Source: JALTID01 sp027004335 [NCBI: bacterium] (GTDB lineage: Bacteria > JALSQH01). Taken from it: a stretch of 7,545 nt of DNA. The position numbers and the translations under genes are program-made. This document shows positions 6,044 to 7,545 of the stretch, in pieces (the first letter of the stretch is position 1; each line of letters starts with the position of its first letter). The stretch lies in contig JALTID010000196.1 in the NCBI GenBank assembly GCA_027004335.1, forward strand, positions 1-7,545, read 5' to 3'. Below the pieces are notes generated by a model. The model was not told the origin of the DNA, searched no databases, and saw only the letters and a list, made by a program, of their open reading frames with translations.

Positions 6044-7414
6044 TCAAAAAAAGAGGAAAATTCCCATAAGAAGCAGAATTACCCAGATCTCAGGATAACC
6101 TCCTCCCTCACTGCAACCCTCAGATTTAGGACTACTCTCCCCTGCAATTAAAAATTTAGGGATAACTGGCTCCTCCCCGTAAGTCTTAACCTTCTCTGAA
6201 CTATTTACAGAGTATGGTCCAATGAAATATGAGTGATCCCCATACTCAATAACCTGTAGGTTTATATCTTTTACCACACCGTTATAGGTGAAAGAATAAG
6301 TAGTTCCATCTCCCTTTGCGTAAATAATTTTTCTATTTAACTTAATGAATTTCCCATCAACCCCACCAAAAACATTATATCCAATTATTCCAGTCTCAAA
6401 GAGCACTCTCCACTGAAAAATTGTTTTACCATCAATAACTTTCATAGATACATTGGACATTTTTACATCCGTAGTACCAGGAGTATCAGAGACCACTGCC
6501 CAGTCAGAGGTAGAATCAGAATCAGTACCATTGGGAACGCGACTATATGAAGAATGTAAAGGAGAAGTTAAAGGATCCATATAATGTGTAGAAAAATCTG
6601 AAGAAAAATTAAAAGGAATGTGGTAAATTCCCAAGTAGTAATATAATATATTGATATCACACTGATCACTAATATCCCCATTGGTCTCAAAGTGTCCACC
6701 AAAAGTTGGATATTCATAGAAGGTGCCATTACTGATAGCTCCACAATGGTTGGGATGTTCATTATAGTTACCATTACCATTACTGGGATCCCACCCAACA
6801 TAATCCATTACAAGCCAGATATATCCTTCTTCAGTTTTATTCCCATTATTGTCATAAGCTCTATAAAAGAAATATGGTATTAGAGATACATCATCACCAT
6901 CCTGGATAAATACATCTTGATTGTCATATCCCATATATAATCTAATTACATTATCACCATCACAGGAATAATCGTTGTTGCCTGAAGTAGAATAAATAAC
7001 CACATAACAGCCTGGATCCACATAGAGAGTATAATCATTACTACAATCGGTGTCTGTTGTTGTGGCAGGATCATATGGGATCATATAGAGACAATCATTA
7101 CCGGATGGGATACTGTTATGGCAGTGGGGATATGAAGTATCATTATAGCTTTCACCATTTTTCCAGATTATAAGATTATTATCCACATTATCCCAATCAG
7201 TATCGTTTTGATTATTCAATATCCAGTAAGCTATGTCTACAGGTTGGGTGGCTTTATTATAAAGCTCTACCCAATCTGGATTTGAAGTAGTCCCATCACC
7301 TTTTGGTTGGACCTCATTTATTACGATTCCTTTTCCGTCTCCAATGTATGAGTAAAGAGGAACAGAGATAAAAAATAAATAGAGAAGGTAAACATATTTA
7401 ATCCGCCCTTTCAT
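6044..7414 (-). CDS. secreted lamin-tail-domain protein with putative C-terminal surface-sorting tail
   Basis: 456 residues from the ATG at 7414. The frame extends to a TTG at 7441, but that lies only about nine bases from the predicted transcription start. The ATG gives a textbook signal peptide: MKGRIKY, then hydrophobic residues 8-20, with cleavage probably near 22. A lamin-tail (LTD) domain starts with VINEVQPKGDG (31-41) and DWVELYN (47-53). It seems to end at DTPGTTD (310-316), making it unusually long, with Asp/Asn/Gly-rich inserts and seven cysteines (98, 108, 124, 136, 151, 224, 252) that may form disulfides. Residues 320-405 look like the FN3-like module of secreted bacterial proteins (FQWRVLFETGIIGYNVF at 333-349, GDGTTYSF at 368-375, FIGPYSV at 397-403). 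The C-terminus has GCSEGGG (433-439) then a hydrophobic segment (442-456), like MYXO-CTERM-type tails but without the basic end. Function is unknown; a cell-surface role is inferred. Confidence 0.8.
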   Translation of the reverse strand: MKGRIKYVYLLYLFFISVPLYSYIGDGKGIVINEVQPKGDGTTSNPDWVELYNKATQPVDIAYWILNNQNDTDWDNVDNNLIIWKNGESYNDTSYPHCHNSIPSGNDCLYMIPYDPATTTDTDCSNDYTLYVDPGCYVVIYSTSGNNDYSCDGDNVIRLYMGYDNQDVFIQDGDDVSLIPYFFYRAYDNNGNKTEEGYIWLVMDYVGWDPSNGNGNYNEHPNHCGAISNGTFYEYPTFGGHFETNGDISDQCDINILYYYLGIYHIPFNFSSDFSTHYMDPLTSPLHSSYSRVPNGTDSDSTSDWAVVSDTPGTTDVKMSNVSMKVIDGKTIFQWRVLFETGIIGYNVFGGVDGKFIKLNRKIIYAKGDGTTYSFTYNGVVKDINLQVIEYGDHSYFIGPYSVNSSEKVKTYGEEPVIPKFLIAGESSPKSEGCSEGGGYPEIWVILLLMGIFLFF

Positions 7415-7457
7415 TACCACCCCATTGAAACTACTATACAAAAGAATTTATTGCCTA

Positions 7458-7485
7458 ATTATACAGGAATTATTCTTTATGTCAA
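7458..7485 (-). promoter_or_regulatory. consensus sigma-70 promoter of the lamin-tail gene
   Basis: On the minus strand, a perfect TTGACA (7485-7480), a 16-base spacer and a perfect TATAAT (7463-7458). The predicted start is near 7450, leaving a leader of about 36 bases to the ATG at 7414. A GGGGTGG (7423-7417) sits close to that ATG as an imperfect ribosome site. Two perfect hexamers predict strong constitutive transcription unless the spacer or a regulator reduces it. Confidence 0.8.
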
Positions 7486-7545
7486 GTGATTTTTATCTTT
7501 AAATTTCAAAGACTTACCAACAATTCTTCCTTCCTTTTTAAAAAA

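Noticed and set aside
6020-6045. GAGCA/TGCTC hairpin at the end of the lamin-tail gene
   Set aside because: Five-base stem with a 16-base loop and no T-run on the correct side for either strand, so not a credible terminator.
6028-6099. Tiny plus-strand ORF of 23 codons starting at ATG 6028 after a GAGGGAG-like site
   Set aside because: Overlaps the end of the lamin-tail gene antisense and is very short; the ribosome-site match is likely chance.
6568-6883. Two frames (minus 6568-6801, plus 6692-6883) within the lamin-tail gene
   Set aside because: Both overlap a well-supported secreted protein; their hydrophobic repetitive composition mirrors the Asp/Asn/Gly codons of the real gene.
7068-7086. 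Short tandem repeat of GGATCATAT (two copies, 10-base period)
   Set aside because: Lies in coding sequence and only reflects adjacent codons; two copies carry no evident function.
7477-7543. Open minus-strand frame from the right edge (about 21 codons, Lys-rich) ending in TAA inside the lamin-tail promoter
   Set aside because: Could be the 3' end of an upstream gene, but it is too short and has no recognisable motif; needs sequence beyond the edge.

Overview
The window comes from an AT-rich bacterium. Genes have clear Shine-Dalgarno sites, ATG starts and sigma-70-type promoters (TTGACA / TATAAT-like), and they are tightly packed. The lineage cannot be fixed from sequence alone. A secreted lamin-tail protein ending in a Cys-Gly-plus-hydrophobic tail, and a free-standing SDR of the peroxisomal-multifunctional-enzyme type, fit a diderm such as a Desulfobacterota/Myxococcota-like or candidate-phylum organism. 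That placement is inference.

Layout: (1) 1-604 is a decayed IS256-family transposase broken into four blocks by frameshifts, a stop and deletions. (2) 635-4711 is a four-gene plus-strand operon. It encodes UDP-glucose 6-dehydrogenase, UDP-glucuronate decarboxylase (UDP-xylose synthase), a GalE-like NAD-dependent sugar epimerase and a ROK-family sugar kinase. Each junction is a 4-base ATGA overlap. A promoter-like element sits on the stop codon of the transposase remnant. (3) 4716-5570 (minus) is a monocistronic short-chain dehydrogenase with its own promoter and terminator. The terminator hairpin lies inside the last codons of the convergent ROK kinase gene. (4) 5629-6043 is a very AT-rich stretch with one doubtful small ORF. 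(5) 6044-7414 (minus) is a secreted lamin-tail-domain protein with a putative C-terminal surface-sorting tail, driven by a consensus promoter at 7458-7485. The remaining ~60 bases to the right edge hold no supported gene.

How it fits together: the first two operon genes convert UDP-glucose to UDP-glucuronate and then UDP-xylose. The epimerase would supply a C4 epimer (UDP-galactose, UDP-galacturonate or UDP-arabinose; specificity not readable). The ROK kinase probably phosphorylates glucose or a related sugar feeding the same pool. This is precursor supply for a surface polysaccharide or glycoconjugate; no glycosyltransferase is visible. The SDR and the lamin-tail protein are separate transcription units with no evident link to the operon. 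I see no clearly unprecedented system. The items most worth a second look are the terminator embedded in the ROK coding sequence, the promoter on the IS remnant, the UDP-xylose/epimerase pairing and the unusual C-terminal tail of the lamin-tail protein.
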